This document shows, one piece after another, positions 1 through 9,753 of a DNA stretch of 64,000 nt; the stretch's first letter is position 1, and each line of letters starts with the position of its first letter. The DNA lies in NCBI GenBank assembly GCA_030544215.1, contig JARZZO010000001.1, positions 44,113,098-44,177,097 on the forward strand, written 5' to 3'. The stretch comes from Zantedeschia hybrid cultivar (taxonomy: Eukaryota > Streptophyta > Magnoliopsida > Alismatales > Araceae). The notes under the pieces were generated by a model. It made no database searches. It was not told the origin of the DNA and saw only the letters and a program-made list of their open reading frames with translations. A program made the translations under genes and the position numbers.

Positions 1-10
1 ATCCACTTGT

Positions 11-2161
11 TTGATTAATCTCTGTACAACTTGTTTGATTAAATCTTTGAAAAGGGAATCTAACATCATGTTGCTGCGATCAGGCAGGGACTTGAGTATG
101 GCCCAAGACGCCATCATCAACTACGAGGGAGATGCTAATGCCCCTCGCGATTCAGACTTCAACTATGAGAACGGGAGAGATGCTGATGCCTCCCGTAATT
201 CTGCCCCCATTCCATATCGACATGATGGGAATGTCCGGACTCCTCTTTTTCATCCACAGGATCGATATCCTGATCTTCCCCCGTATGAATATGCGATCCC
301 TAATCCTGATCTAGAGGGGGACATGAATCAGCATGATCCCTCATCCTCCGATCCTATGGATCTTGTCAATGCTCTGGGAGTTCTTGCCTCCCTACTGGAC
401 CCTCAGCAGTTCGAGGCGATCCAGTCTATTCTGAAGGGGAAGGCACCCGCGCAGCCTGCTGAGCCGAACCCTATGGCTCCCCCTGTTGTTACTCAACAAC
501 CTCCTCTTCCTCCTCCTTATATCCATCAGGCCATGGAAGGCCTTCATATTGCTTCTCGGCCAACTGGGCCACAGCTTTCATCATCTAGGCAACTGGCTAG
601 ACCGCAAACGCCTATTTATCAAAATGCCCTCGGGCATGGCGGAAGCTCTGCCGGACCTCCTCCTTATTGTCCTCCCTGTCCAACGTACTCTAGGCAGCAG
701 GCCTATCAAGTACTTCCTCCTCCTCCTCCTCCCCAGGCAGATCTGACCACGCAAGCGTTGCTGGCCAAGATGGAGCGCATAGATGAGCAGTTCAACAACC
801 TCCAGAAGATGATGGGGGTTAAAGCTGTGCCAGAGATCAGTCTACCGAGCCTGCCAGTATTCCACCTGCCACCCTCTGAAATGCCAGTGTATCGGAAGTA
901 TAACGGTACTGGTAACCCCTTCACACACCTGAAGGAGTTCATGTACGAATCCTCTTTCTGGCAGAATGATAAGAGGTCATTGGCCTTCTTGTTCAGGAGA
1001 TCTCTAGAGGGACCAGCCCTCGAGTGGTTCTTTTCTCTGGAACCCTCCGAAGTAGAGGATTACGGTATCGTTTCACGCAAATTTATCCAACGATACCAGG
1101 ACAGAGTTGCACCCTCCTTGTCTATCACGGACCTCATTGCAGAAAAAATGAAACCGGATGAGGAGTTTGTCAGTTTTGCTGACAGGTGGCGGGGCCTGGC
1201 TGAAAAGGTGAAAGATCACTTGTCCAAATCTGAACAAGTGAAAATGTTAATTTCTAACGCCACGCCCCAGTTCAAGCTAGTCCTCTCCTTGAACAATTTG
1301 ACTAATATGGCAGAGCTCTATGAAAGAGCACGGTACTGCCAGAATGCCTTCAAGGACGCTACATTCTCTAGCGTCTTTGATCCTCACAGACCTAGCAGGC
1401 CTCCACCTCGGAAGCCTGCAGTGCCGAATTCTCCCAGCACAGGTCCAACTACTGAGGGCACGCTCTCTCACGAGCAAGTCAGTACCATGAACAATAACTC
1501 GCCCCAGTTTGTGAGGAACCAACAGCAGTACCAGAGGCCACCGCAGCCGAGCCAACAAGGGTATAGGCAGCAACAGAACCCCCATTATCAACAGCAGTAT
1601 CAGCGGCCCCAGCAGCCGAATCAGAACCAGCAACAGCAACAGCTACAACAACAGCCGCAACGGCAACAGCAGTACCAGCAGCCCCCTCAGCAGTAGTATC
1701 AGCAGCAGCAACAGCCACAGTACCAGCCGCGCGCACCGCCGGCGTACCATAATGTCCCTCCTCCTGGTGACTACAACCAGCAGAGGAGACCTCCAGGCCC
1801 GAAGAGGGCAGAATACCCGGCCCTCCCAGAATCCTTGGCAGATATCTTCAGTGCTTTAATGGCAGCCAATGCCTTAGTTTTGCCGAGGGAAAAGGCCGTC
1901 TGGCCTCAAAATGCCGATACGTCCAGGTATTGCTACTTGCACAGGCAACCTGGGCATACCATTGACACCTGCTTCCAGTTCAGAGATTATATTCATGATC
2001 TCAATGAGCAGGGCGGCATAGACTGGGAGGAGATGAAAAAGTACATATCAGCCCTGAAGGCGAGGAGACAGCAGCAGCAGCAGCAGCAAGCAAGACCACC
2101 GGCACAAGCAGCAGCACCACCCAACGTGGGCATAGTGCAGAATCCACTCCCGGAGCACTAG
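11..2161 (+). pseudogene. gag: TE1 gag (capsid/nucleocapsid), one internal stop
   Basis: This is the structural Gag of TE1. The frame is open from base 11 with one TAG at 1694-1696 and a second TAG at 2159-2161; the same frame continues into the protease, so gag and protease were probably one frame. An N-terminal LLRSGR segment and a proline-rich stretch are followed by the retrotransposon gag domain around residues 290-450 (LEWFFSLEPSE, EKMKPDEEF). A glutamine-rich tract of over 60 residues follows and contains the first stop (CAG to TAG is the simplest origin). After it lies a zinc-knuckle-like motif, CYLHRQPGHTIDTC, then FRDYIHDLNEQGGIDW. The same modules appear in TE2 gag, which supports the assignment. 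The start at 11 is the first start in the open frame; the true start may be upstream. Confidence 0.88.
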
Positions 2162-3589
2162 AACCAAAACCAGGTTGCTCCCATTCTGACGAACAGCCAG
2201 TCTGAGGCTGGTCGTGGGCAGCAATGGAGAGTAGAGGACTCTTCCTCTCTTTGTTCAACGGGTCACGTTCAAAGTACCGCAGAGCGACCACCACGCCGCA
2301 CCATCCACATACCTAGACCGCAACCCGTTACCATCACCCCTCTACCGACGCCCACATATCACTCACCCACACCCAATAACCCATTACCGCTAGCCACCTT
2401 CCTTAGACCCATTGCACCCCGCACTCCTACACCTCCATCATATAACCCCCCGCAAACCAATAACGCGCCCCTCCTACCATCTAGGCCATTATTACGCATA
2501 CCATTTCCTACTTCACCCGCTACCACCACCACCTACCCAGATATGCCCTTACCATCTAGACCGCTATTACGCGTACCATTCCCCACTTCACCAACCACTT
2601 ACCCATCCACCATCCAACCCTCTAGGCCTTTAATCCGCACCGCGCCATCACCACCTAGCCCTACGCCATCACCTACATACCAACCCTCTACGCCATCCAC
2701 ACCATCCAACCCTGCGGTACTTAAAGTGTCACCCGGATCCTCCACGGTTGAGGAACACGCGCTCCGGAGTGGAAGGATTTTCAACAAAGTCTTTCCTCAG
2801 TCCACGGTTAGAAACGGCCCATCACAGCCGACTGAGGAAACCCATAATGAAGAGAGTGCACCAGGCACTCAATATGACTTGTTGAAACACCTGGATCGGA
2901 CACCGGCACGGATCACTATACTAGAATTAATCAAAAGATCCAAGAGTCACCAAGAAGCTTTAATGGAATATCTGCAGAAGATGATGGTCAATGAAGACGT
3001 GCCGGTAGAGAAGATTGCAGCACTACTAGTTCCTCAGGGGGATCAGCCCTCCATTACATTTCATACATCGGAACTAGCACCGCCAGCAGCCAGAAGCATG
3101 GCTCTGAGTATCACGGTCAATATCTATAAGAAGGCCGTGGATGCATGCCTGGTCGACACAGGGGCTTCAATCAATGTTTTACCTCCGAAGACCCTGGAGC
3201 TGTGCGGTGTGCCCAAAGAAAAATGGCTGCCCAGCCCCATATCAGTGACAGCATATGACAATTCTACCCATTCCCCTCTGGGAATGGTTTATTTAAAGGT
3301 GGAGCTGGGCCCCGTAAGTCATGCGGAGGTCGAATTTCACATCCTGGAAATCGACCCTTCTATAAATGCCATTTTAGGTCGTCCTTATATTAAAACTCTT
3401 GAGGCGATTCCCTCTACGAATCACCAATGCCTCAAATTCCCTTATAAAGGACGAATTATTAAAGTGACGAGCATGCCAATCCTTGCGGCTGCTCATACCT
3501 TGAACATCAAATCTGCTGTCTTACCTGGCCGACAACCTTTTCTTTTCTGTCGGTATTACAGGTCTACCGTCCAGTGGCTGATCCTCTAA
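2162..3589 (+). CDS. pro: TE1 aspartic protease region of gag-pro
   Basis: This continues the gag frame after the 2159 stop. A proline- and threonine-rich linker with internally repeated SRPLLR-PFPTSP units (about 2450-2640) leads to an LRSGR box, then YDLLKHLDRTPA, and then the retroviral-type aspartic protease. The catalytic triplet DTGAS (Asp at 3155-3157) is intact, followed by INVLP and the flap-side AILGRPYI. The enzyme would cut the polyprotein in the virus-like particle. The frame closes at 3589, and the following ORF is in another frame that overlaps it, so there is either a frameshift or a splice near 3540-3560. A TTACAG/GT sequence there could be an acceptor, as Ogre elements have an intron at this position, but I saw no convincing donor. 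Confidence 0.85.
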   Translation, partial: NQNQVAPILTNSQSEAGRGQQWRVEDSSSLCSTGHVQSTAERPPRRTIHIPRPQPVTITPLPTPTYHSPTPNNPLPLATFLRPIAPRTPTPPSYNPPQTNNAPLLPSRPLLRIPFPTSPATTTTYPDMPLPSRPLLRVPFPTSPTTYPSTIQPSRPLIRTAPSPPSPTPSPTYQPSTPSTPSNPAVLKVSPGSSTVEEHALRSGRIFNKVFPQSTVRNGPSQPTEETHNEESAPGTQYDLLKHLDRTPARITILELIKRSKSHQEALMEYLQKMMVNEDVPVEKIAALLVPQGDQPSITFHTSELAPPAARSMALSITVNIYKKAVDACLVDTGASINVLPPKTLELCGVPKEKWLPSPISVTAYDNSTHSPLGMVYLKVELGPVSHAEVEFHILEIDPSINAILGRPYIKTLEAIPSTNHQCLKFPYKGRIIKVTSMPILAAAHTLNIKSAVLPGRQPFLFCRYYRSTVQWLIL

Positions 3590-4464
3590 AAGCCGCCACT
3601 ATTTCTCCATACCCATTAGATACTATCAAAAGGGGGAAGTGCATGAGTACCCCAGGATGGAGGATTATGATGAAGAACGGTTACGAGCCTGGAAGAGGTC
3701 TGGGCACACAGTTGCAAGGCAGAACCACTCCTGTCAGAAATTATCGAGCAGCACCTGGAAGTGGTCTGGGCTATAGGCCAATAAAACTGAAACAAGCAGA
3801 GATTGAAGAAGGTCCGAAAATCTGGGAGGCAATGTCTACGCCACTCAAAGAAGGCCGAGATCCCCTAACATGGACCCTATGTACACACTTTGTGAAAGGG
3901 CCCATACTTAGCTATGACAATACGGTAGTCATTACTTCCTGTTTTGACTTCCATGATATATATGGGAGGGATTTGGCCAGACATTGTTCTGAACTGCTTA
4001 CGTACCAATCCTTGGAGGCTCTGCGGCCTATGAAAAGGAGGAAATTTGATGATCCTGAATGTGAATGGTACAGGTGGTTCGATCTGAGGGACCTGTATAT
4101 TGCACTGAACAGACTATTCCTAGATCCTGTAGAACCTAAGTGGCCGCCGCAGATTGATGAACTGATCGAAAGCCCTGGTGCCATATTTGACAAGCGGATA
4201 CTGCTATCTGAAGAAACCGATGAAGGGGAGCCGGATGACCCCTATGAAGCTGGTTACACTACATATCTGCTCTGGAGGGGGACATATCCTTCACATGTCT
4301 TCATGCTCCATACTCTTTTTCGTACACTACTCTTGACCCCGACTTGGTCGCGGGTCCTAATTGAAGATATTCCACGGGCTCCGCCCATTATGATTACTCT
4401 GTCCCCTCGGGACATTATACCACAACCTCCTCTCGATCTAGAGAGGTTGTATAATTTGATCTGA
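3541..4464 (+). CDS. TE1 G-patch domain ORF between protease and RT
   Basis: This frame overlaps the end of the protease frame and closes at 4464. Near its N-terminus it has a G-patch-like segment: GWRIMMKNGYEPGRGLGTQL followed by a second GLGYRP box. G-patch domains are glycine-rich modules that bind RNA or stimulate RNA helicases, and some betaretroviruses carry one beside the protease. The remaining 230 residues are acidic and aromatic and I do not recognise them. There is no ATG at the likely beginning (GTG at 3574), so the ORF is probably read by splicing, frameshifting or as part of the polyprotein. Calling it a G-patch rests on the glycine spacing. Confidence 0.7.
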   Translation, partial: SFLSVLQVYRPVADPLKAATISPYPLDTIKRGKCMSTPGWRIMMKNGYEPGRGLGTQLQGRTTPVRNYRAAPGSGLGYRPIKLKQAEIEEGPKIWEAMSTPLKEGRDPLTWTLCTHFVKGPILSYDNTVVITSCFDFHDIYGRDLARHCSELLTYQSLEALRPMKRRKFDDPECEWYRWFDLRDLYIALNRLFLDPVEPKWPPQIDELIESPGAIFDKRILLSEETDEGEPDDPYEAGYTTYLLWRGTYPSHVFMLHTLFRTLLLTPTWSRVLIEDIPRAPPIMITLSPRDIIPQPPLDLERLYNLI

Positions 4465-4592
4465 GACATATTACTATATGATCCCCCTAATCCTCTGGCC
4501 TTGGTGCCACTTCCTCCGTCTGATTTTCCTCCCATTTGTATTCATTCTTGCTTTATGTTTAATTCTTTCATTGTCCAAAAAAAAACGCCAAT

Positions 4593-7106
4593 TTGGCAAC
4601 AAATTCTTCCCAGATCCTCATCGAGGAAACATCTTACTTGTCCGATTGCACCCCGCCGCGCGGGTCCTTCGGTCAAGCTTCTCTCTTAGATTTACTCTGT
4701 CCCTCCCCTCGGGAGGATTCTTCTGTATTTCCACTTGTATCCCAGGATTTTCATCCTGCTTCGTCTTCGTTAGGTTATGATAGTGAAGTTAGGCAGTCTA
4801 GTCAGGTTAGGAAGTCTAGGAAGCCTAAGAGTAGGCAAATTCCAGATAGGTACCTCCAGGACTTAGCTGATAAGTGTTCTTCTTGTTCTTTGATCCCTCA
4901 GCTTTTAGAAAATCCAATTCAGATGCCAGAAGATTGCATGGACGATGAGTCAGTCAACGATGGGTACGGGGTATATGAATTAGTACATGAAAAGGACCCC
5001 ATTGTTGAAGAGGAAGATGACGAGGACGCGGCTGAGGCATATGCCAGTGGAGTGAAGAGATTCGATGAACCCTCAGCTGCCGTAGAAGAGCGCACTAAAG
5101 AAATCAATTTAGGGACTGAAGACGAACCTAAGGTTGTCCTCGTCAGTAAAAATCTTTCTACAGAGGATGAGAAGGCAATGGTACAAGTACTTAAGGACTA
5201 TAAGGACACTTTCGCCTGGAGTTATGAAGATATGCCGGGGTTAGACTCATCTTTAGTTGAACACAGGCTGACATTAAAGGAAGGAGCTAGCCCTGTCAAG
5301 CAGAAATTAAGGCGATTCCACCCACAAATGGCTCTAAAGATGAAGGAAGAGGTCGACAAATTGCATAAAGCCAAATTTATTAGAGTTGTCCTTTATCCAC
5401 AATGGGTGGCCAATATAGTCCCGGTTATGAAGAAGGACGGGAAGGTCAGAATTTGCATTGACTTCCGCGATCTGAACCGGGCGTGTCCTAAAGATGATTT
5501 TCCATTGCCTCATATTGATGTACTCATCGATAACACTGCTGGCTATGAAACTTTATCGTTTATGGACGGATTTTCAGGATATAATCAGATTAAGCTGGCA
5601 GAGGAAGATCAAGAGAAAACATCATTCACTACACCTTGGGGAACATACTGTTATGTTGTCATGCCATTTGGATTAAAGAATGCTGGAGCCACTTATCAGA
5701 GGGCTATGATGGCAATATTTCACGACATGATGCACATAGATCTGGAAGTGTATGTGGATGACTTATTAGTTAAATCTAAAACAAAGGCTGAGCACGCCAA
5801 AGTTTTGGCAAGAGTATTAGAGAGGTCGAGAGAATATCAGTTAAAGATGAACCCCAAGAAATCTGTATTCGGGATATCTTCAAGAAAATTGCTTGGATTC
5901 ATTGTTAGTAAACGGGGAATTGAGATCGATCCCAATAAGGTGAAGGCTATCAGAGAAATGCCGCCTCCCAAAAACTTGAAAGAGTTGAGAGGATTAATCG
6001 GGAGGTTGCAATTTATTCGCCGTTTTGTCTCCCAGCACTCACAAAGGTGTAAGCCGTTTTACGAGCTTACCAAGCCGGGAGTCAAATTCGATTGGGACGA
6101 TAAGTGCCAGGAGGCATTCGATGGATTAAAGAACTACTTGGCAAGTCCTCCTGTTTTGAGACCACCATCTCCAGGCAAACCATTGATACTTTATATTTCA
6201 GTCCTGGATGCTGCAGTGGGGGCTGTCTTAGCACAAGAAGATGAAGAAGGAAAAGAGAGGGCAGCCTACTATCTCTCTAAACTTCTCAACCCCGCTAAAC
6301 AGAGATATACGGCGATGGAGAAAACATGTGCAGCATTGGTCTGGGTTGTGCAGAAATTGAAGCATTATTTTCTGGCCCATGAAGTCCATCTCATTGCTAG
6401 GATGAATCCGATCAAATTCCTTCTGGAGAAATCTGTTCTTACTGATAGGTTAGCGCGATGGCAAAGCTTTCTATCTCAATTCGATATCACTTATATTCAG
6501 CAGAAAGCAATCAAGGGCTATGCCATAGTGGAACATCTCGCTCATCATCCCCTTCCTCGTTTTGATCCAGTGCGATCAGAGTTTCCGGATGAGGAACTGA
6601 TGTCTGTAAATCAAATCAGAGATGATATGTGGACTCTGCATTTTGACGAAGCTCTGAATTCTCATGGAAAAGGGATCAGTATCGTTCTGTTATCACCTGA
6701 AGGTATCACCATTCCACAAGCCTTTCAGCTTGATTTTCCAGTCACTAACAATATAGCTGAATACGAGGCACTCCTTGCTAGTCTCGAGGCTGCTCATTTC
6801 CATGGTGCTACCAAACTCAGGATTGTACGTGATAGCCAACTAATTCTTCGCCAAGTGCTGACTAAGTATCGAACTCTCGATCCCAAGCTCAAGCCTTATC
6901 AGGAGCTTACTTCTGCTTACTCAAAGCTTTTCACGAAATTGATCTTTGTCCATGTCCCTAGGAATCAAAACATCTTAGCTGACGCTCTAGCTTCACTTGC
7001 ATTCTCTCTCGATTTTCCAATCAGCAAACAATCCGAATCAATCATAGTTCATAAGCGTCTTTCACCCGCCATGAAAGATCCTTCATTGGGACGGAGATAT
7101 CATTGA
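4593..7106 (+). CDS. pol: TE1 reverse transcriptase, RNase H and second (archaeal-type) RNase H
   Basis: This is an 837-codon open frame without internal stops. An acidic leader of about 150 residues precedes RT (about residues 200-430), with PVMKKDGKVRICIDFRDLN, MDGFSGYNQI, MPFGLKNAGATYQ and the catalytic YVDD box at 5751-5762. The gypsy RNase H follows (YISVLDAAVGAVLAQ, YTAMEKTCAALVW). A second RNase H domain follows, with HFDEA, NNIAEYEALLASLEAA, RDSQLILRQV and NILADALASLA supplying the four acidic positions. Two tandem RNase H domains define the Tat lineage of plant Ty3/gypsy elements. The frame opens at TTG 4593 and has no obvious ATG, as expected for an internal part of a polyprotein. 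It closes at TGA 7104-7106, just before the integrase frame. Confidence 0.95.
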   Translation: MATNSSQILIEETSYLSDCTPPRGSFGQASLLDLLCPSPREDSSVFPLVSQDFHPASSSLGYDSEVRQSSQVRKSRKPKSRQIPDRYLQDLADKCSSCSLIPQLLENPIQMPEDCMDDESVNDGYGVYELVHEKDPIVEEEDDEDAAEAYASGVKRFDEPSAAVEERTKEINLGTEDEPKVVLVSKNLSTEDEKAMVQVLKDYKDTFAWSYEDMPGLDSSLVEHRLTLKEGASPVKQKLRRFHPQMALKMKEEVDKLHKAKFIRVVLYPQWVANIVPVMKKDGKVRICIDFRDLNRACPKDDFPLPHIDVLIDNTAGYETLSFMDGFSGYNQIKLAEEDQEKTSFTTPWGTYCYVVMPFGLKNAGATYQRAMMAIFHDMMHIDLEVYVDDLLVKSKTKAEHAKVLARVLERSREYQLKMNPKKSVFGISSRKLLGFIVSKRGIEIDPNKVKAIREMPPPKNLKELRGLIGRLQFIRRFVSQHSQRCKPFYELTKPGVKFDWDDKCQEAFDGLKNYLASPPVLRPPSPGKPLILYISVLDAAVGAVLAQEDEEGKERAAYYLSKLLNPAKQRYTAMEKTCAALVWVVQKLKHYFLAHEVHLIARMNPIKFLLEKSVLTDRLARWQSFLSQFDITYIQQKAIKGYAIVEHLAHHPLPRFDPVRSEFPDEELMSVNQIRDDMWTLHFDEALNSHGKGISIVLLSPEGITIPQAFQLDFPVTNNIAEYEALLASLEAAHFHGATKLRIVRDSQLILRQVLTKYRTLDPKLKPYQELTSAYSKLFTKLIFVHVPRNQNILADALASLAFSLDFPISKQSESIIVHKRLSPAMKDPSLGRRYH

Positions 7107-7143
7107 GAAAAGAGAAATCATGTTAATGTAGCTGTTAGAAGAG

Positions 7144-8423
7144 ATGGATGATGAACAGAAGCCATGGTATTATGAAATTGCAAAATATTGTGAAGATCAA
7201 TCATATCCTGAGGAAGCTACAACTGAGGAGAAGAGAGCTATCAGGAGAGTTGCTCAACGATACACCCTAGTTGGGGGAGCATTGTATAAGAGAGGTTTTG
7301 ATGGAGTTCTTCTGAGATGTCTAGACGAAGATGAGCTTTGGAAGGTTATGGAAGGAGCTCATAGTGGAGTTTGTGGTGGCCATGTCAATGGACAGATGCT
7401 AGCAAAGAAGATCCTTAGACAAGGATTTTACTGGCCAATCATGGAAGAAGATTGTGTAGGATATGTTCGTAGGTGTGCTAAGTGTCAACTTCACGCCGAC
7501 AAAATTCATTCTCCTGCATCTTCACTTCATCCTGTTTCTTCCCATGGCCTTTCTCCATGTGGGCTTTCGACATCATTGGACCTCTTGGTAATCCAGATTC
7601 CGGCATCAAGCAAATATCTTTCATTCTCACGGCAACGGAATACTTCACTAAGTGGGCAGAAGCTGAAGCGTACGTGGAGATCAAAGCATCAACCGTCTGC
7701 AAGTTCATCATGAAGAACATCATCACTCGATTTGGAATTCCGAGCACTATCGTCACCGACAACGGACCGCAGTTCGTGTCACAGGAATTGAAGGACCTCT
7801 GTAACAGGTACAAAATTGCATTGCATCATTCATCTCCTTATTATCCGCAAGGCAATGGCCAAGTAGAGGCAACAAATAAGACTTTGATAAAAATTATCAA
7901 AAAGACGTGCAAATCTAACAAATTCGCAGATTGGCCAGAAAAATTGGTTGAGGCTCTATGGGCCTACCGAACTTCAATCCGCACGCCCACTGGACAAACT
8001 CCTTATTCCTTAACATTTGGAATGGAGGCGGTAGTTCCATATGAGATCCTCATACCGTCATTAAGAGTACAGTTGAATAAGAAATTTTCCATTGATGAAC
8101 ATCGTTCAGCACTCCTTGCTCAATTGGAACTTTTAGACGAGAAAAGATGGTCAGCTGCTAATCATGCAAAAGTTTATCAAAATAGACTAGCACGTTTTTA
8201 TCAAAAGAAAGTCATTGAACGTAAGTTCAAAGTCGGTGAAATGGTTGTCAAAAGAATTTTTATAAAACCTGGTGGTCCGCGTTCTAAGCTCCAACCCAAC
8301 TGGGAAAGACCTTATGTTGTATCGCACGCTTTTCCTGGTAACGCTTATCGTCTTGTTAATGCAGAAGGAGAAGAGCTAAAACATCCCTGGAATGGTTTAC
8401 ATCTTAAGAAATACTACCTTTAG
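7144..8423 (+). pseudogene. int: TE1 integrase, one frameshift
   Basis: The integrase inserts the cDNA into chromosomes. The first frame (7144-about 7535) carries the HHCC zinc-binding domain: HSGVCGGHVNGQMLAKK, GFYWPIM and CAKCQ. Reading then has to move to the other frame (open 7482-8423) between about 7531 and 7545, where LHPVSS in one frame is continued by PWPFSMWAFDIIGP in the other. In that frame the DDE triad is intact: Asp at 7569 (FDIIGP), Asp at 7758 (TDNGPQF) and Glu at 7866 (GQVEATNK). The C-terminal GPY-type module is seen as NWERPYVV, and the frame ends LHLKKYYL-stop. One indel therefore separates two otherwise good halves. Confidence 0.92.
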
Positions 8424-9753
8424 GTTAAAGAGTCGATCAGTATGGTACAAAGACCAGTGGAATCAGAAAATTTATAAACTCAAATTTCCTTATCAGTCTG
8501 GATAACTTAATTTCAAGCCCATTATTGCACACACTGACACGTTTGATTCGTGAGTAACAAGAGATGCCAAGTCCTAAAGTATATCGAAAGCTTGACCAAA
8601 AGTGTAAAGTACAAATCATTCTTTTTAAAGCAAAATTCTGTTTTAAACCCGGCCCATGATGTAGGAACGAGACTTAGAATAGACTACCGAGAATACCCGC
8701 CATCTTAGTAGGAGGCCGTCATAAAAAAAAAGGGGGAGATCCGTCCCGTAGAAAAGAAAAAAAAAAAAAAGCAAAAGCAAAAGGCAAAAAGCCAAATGTC
8801 AAATAAAAAAGGCCATTACACTACAAACGTTACATCAAGGTCATGAAATGAAATAAAAGGGAACGCAAGGTCGATAAATACCCCGAAAGAAAATGACCGA
8901 ACCCCAACGGATATTAGGGTAGGAAAGGAACATCTTTTTAAGTCTCCGGAACCTTCTCATGGGCTTTCTAAACTTATTCATCTTTTCTTTCTAAAGAGAT
9001 GTACTTCAAACTTAAGGAATGGCTTACATTGACTAAGGGTCAAATCATCAAATGGGATCACGAATGAAAACACAAGTTCAAACACGATGGGTTTAAGTTA
9101 AGTTGTTAAAAAACGATTTGGAAATTAAGTTAATAAATGAATATGATCTTTTGATCTAAGTACCATGCTGATCTTTTAGTTAAGATTCCAAAAAAAATAC
9201 ATGTATCAAAAATCCAAAAAAAATAAATATATCAAAAATCCAAAAAAAATACATATGTTTCAAAAATCCAAAAAAAATATACATATTTTAAAAATCCAAA
9301 AAAAATACATGTTTCAAAAATTCAAAAAAAATACATATGTCAAAATTTAAAAAAAGGGCACATATTTCAAAACCCCAAAACAAAAATGAATATTTCAAAA
9401 CAACAAAAATATTTCAATTAGCATTTGCTTGTTGCATTTAGTGTCTTTCATTCCTTTTATTTTCAGCGAGCATCCGTCTGCTTGTATGTTGCACTTTGCT
9501 TAAGTTTGATTATTCTCATTACCTTTGTTAATAAAGGCTATGCCCCTTGACCATTTATTGAAGAAAAGATTGATTGACCATTTATTTGGTCAGGCAAGGG
9601 GCTAAGCCTAAATAGATACTTAACCTGTTTGTTAAGTGTGTACAGGATGCAAGATAAGCACAGGAACACAAGATTGGAGCCAAAAGTTTCACATATATCA
9701 TCAAAATGAGTTTTTGTACATGATACATGAAGAAAAAGAAGATACATGAGCCC
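8424..9753 (+). other. TE1 start of the long 3' untranslated region
   Basis: I see no protein-coding signal here. Two A-rich purine tracts (about 8722-8739 and 8753-8790) resemble polypurine tracts, but no LTR begins after them. An A-rich minisatellite lies at 9180-9412. On the minus strand, AATAAA hexamers at 9586-9581 and 9559-9554 lie 170-200 bases past the stop of the antisense PMD gene and may end its transcript. Confidence 0.7.
9180..9412 (+). repeat. A-rich minisatellite in TE1 3' UTR
   Basis: About eight imperfect copies of a 26-30 bp unit built on TCAAAAATCCAAAAAAAATA plus a short variable tail (CATGTAT, CATATGTT and so on). Copies decay toward the right. Hypervariable tandem repeats are a known property of 3' UTRs in the Tat lineage and can seed satellites. 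Confidence 0.9.

Noticed and set aside
3480..3575. Ogre-type intron between protease and RT of TE1
   Set aside because: An acceptor-like TTACAG/GT is present, but I saw no convincing donor; a frameshift explains the overlap equally well.
8719..8790. A-rich purine tracts after TE1 integrase as polypurine tract and LTR start
   Set aside because: No TG...CA LTR follows and the true LTR, with TATA box and junction to TE2, is at 16059. It could be a secondary central tract.
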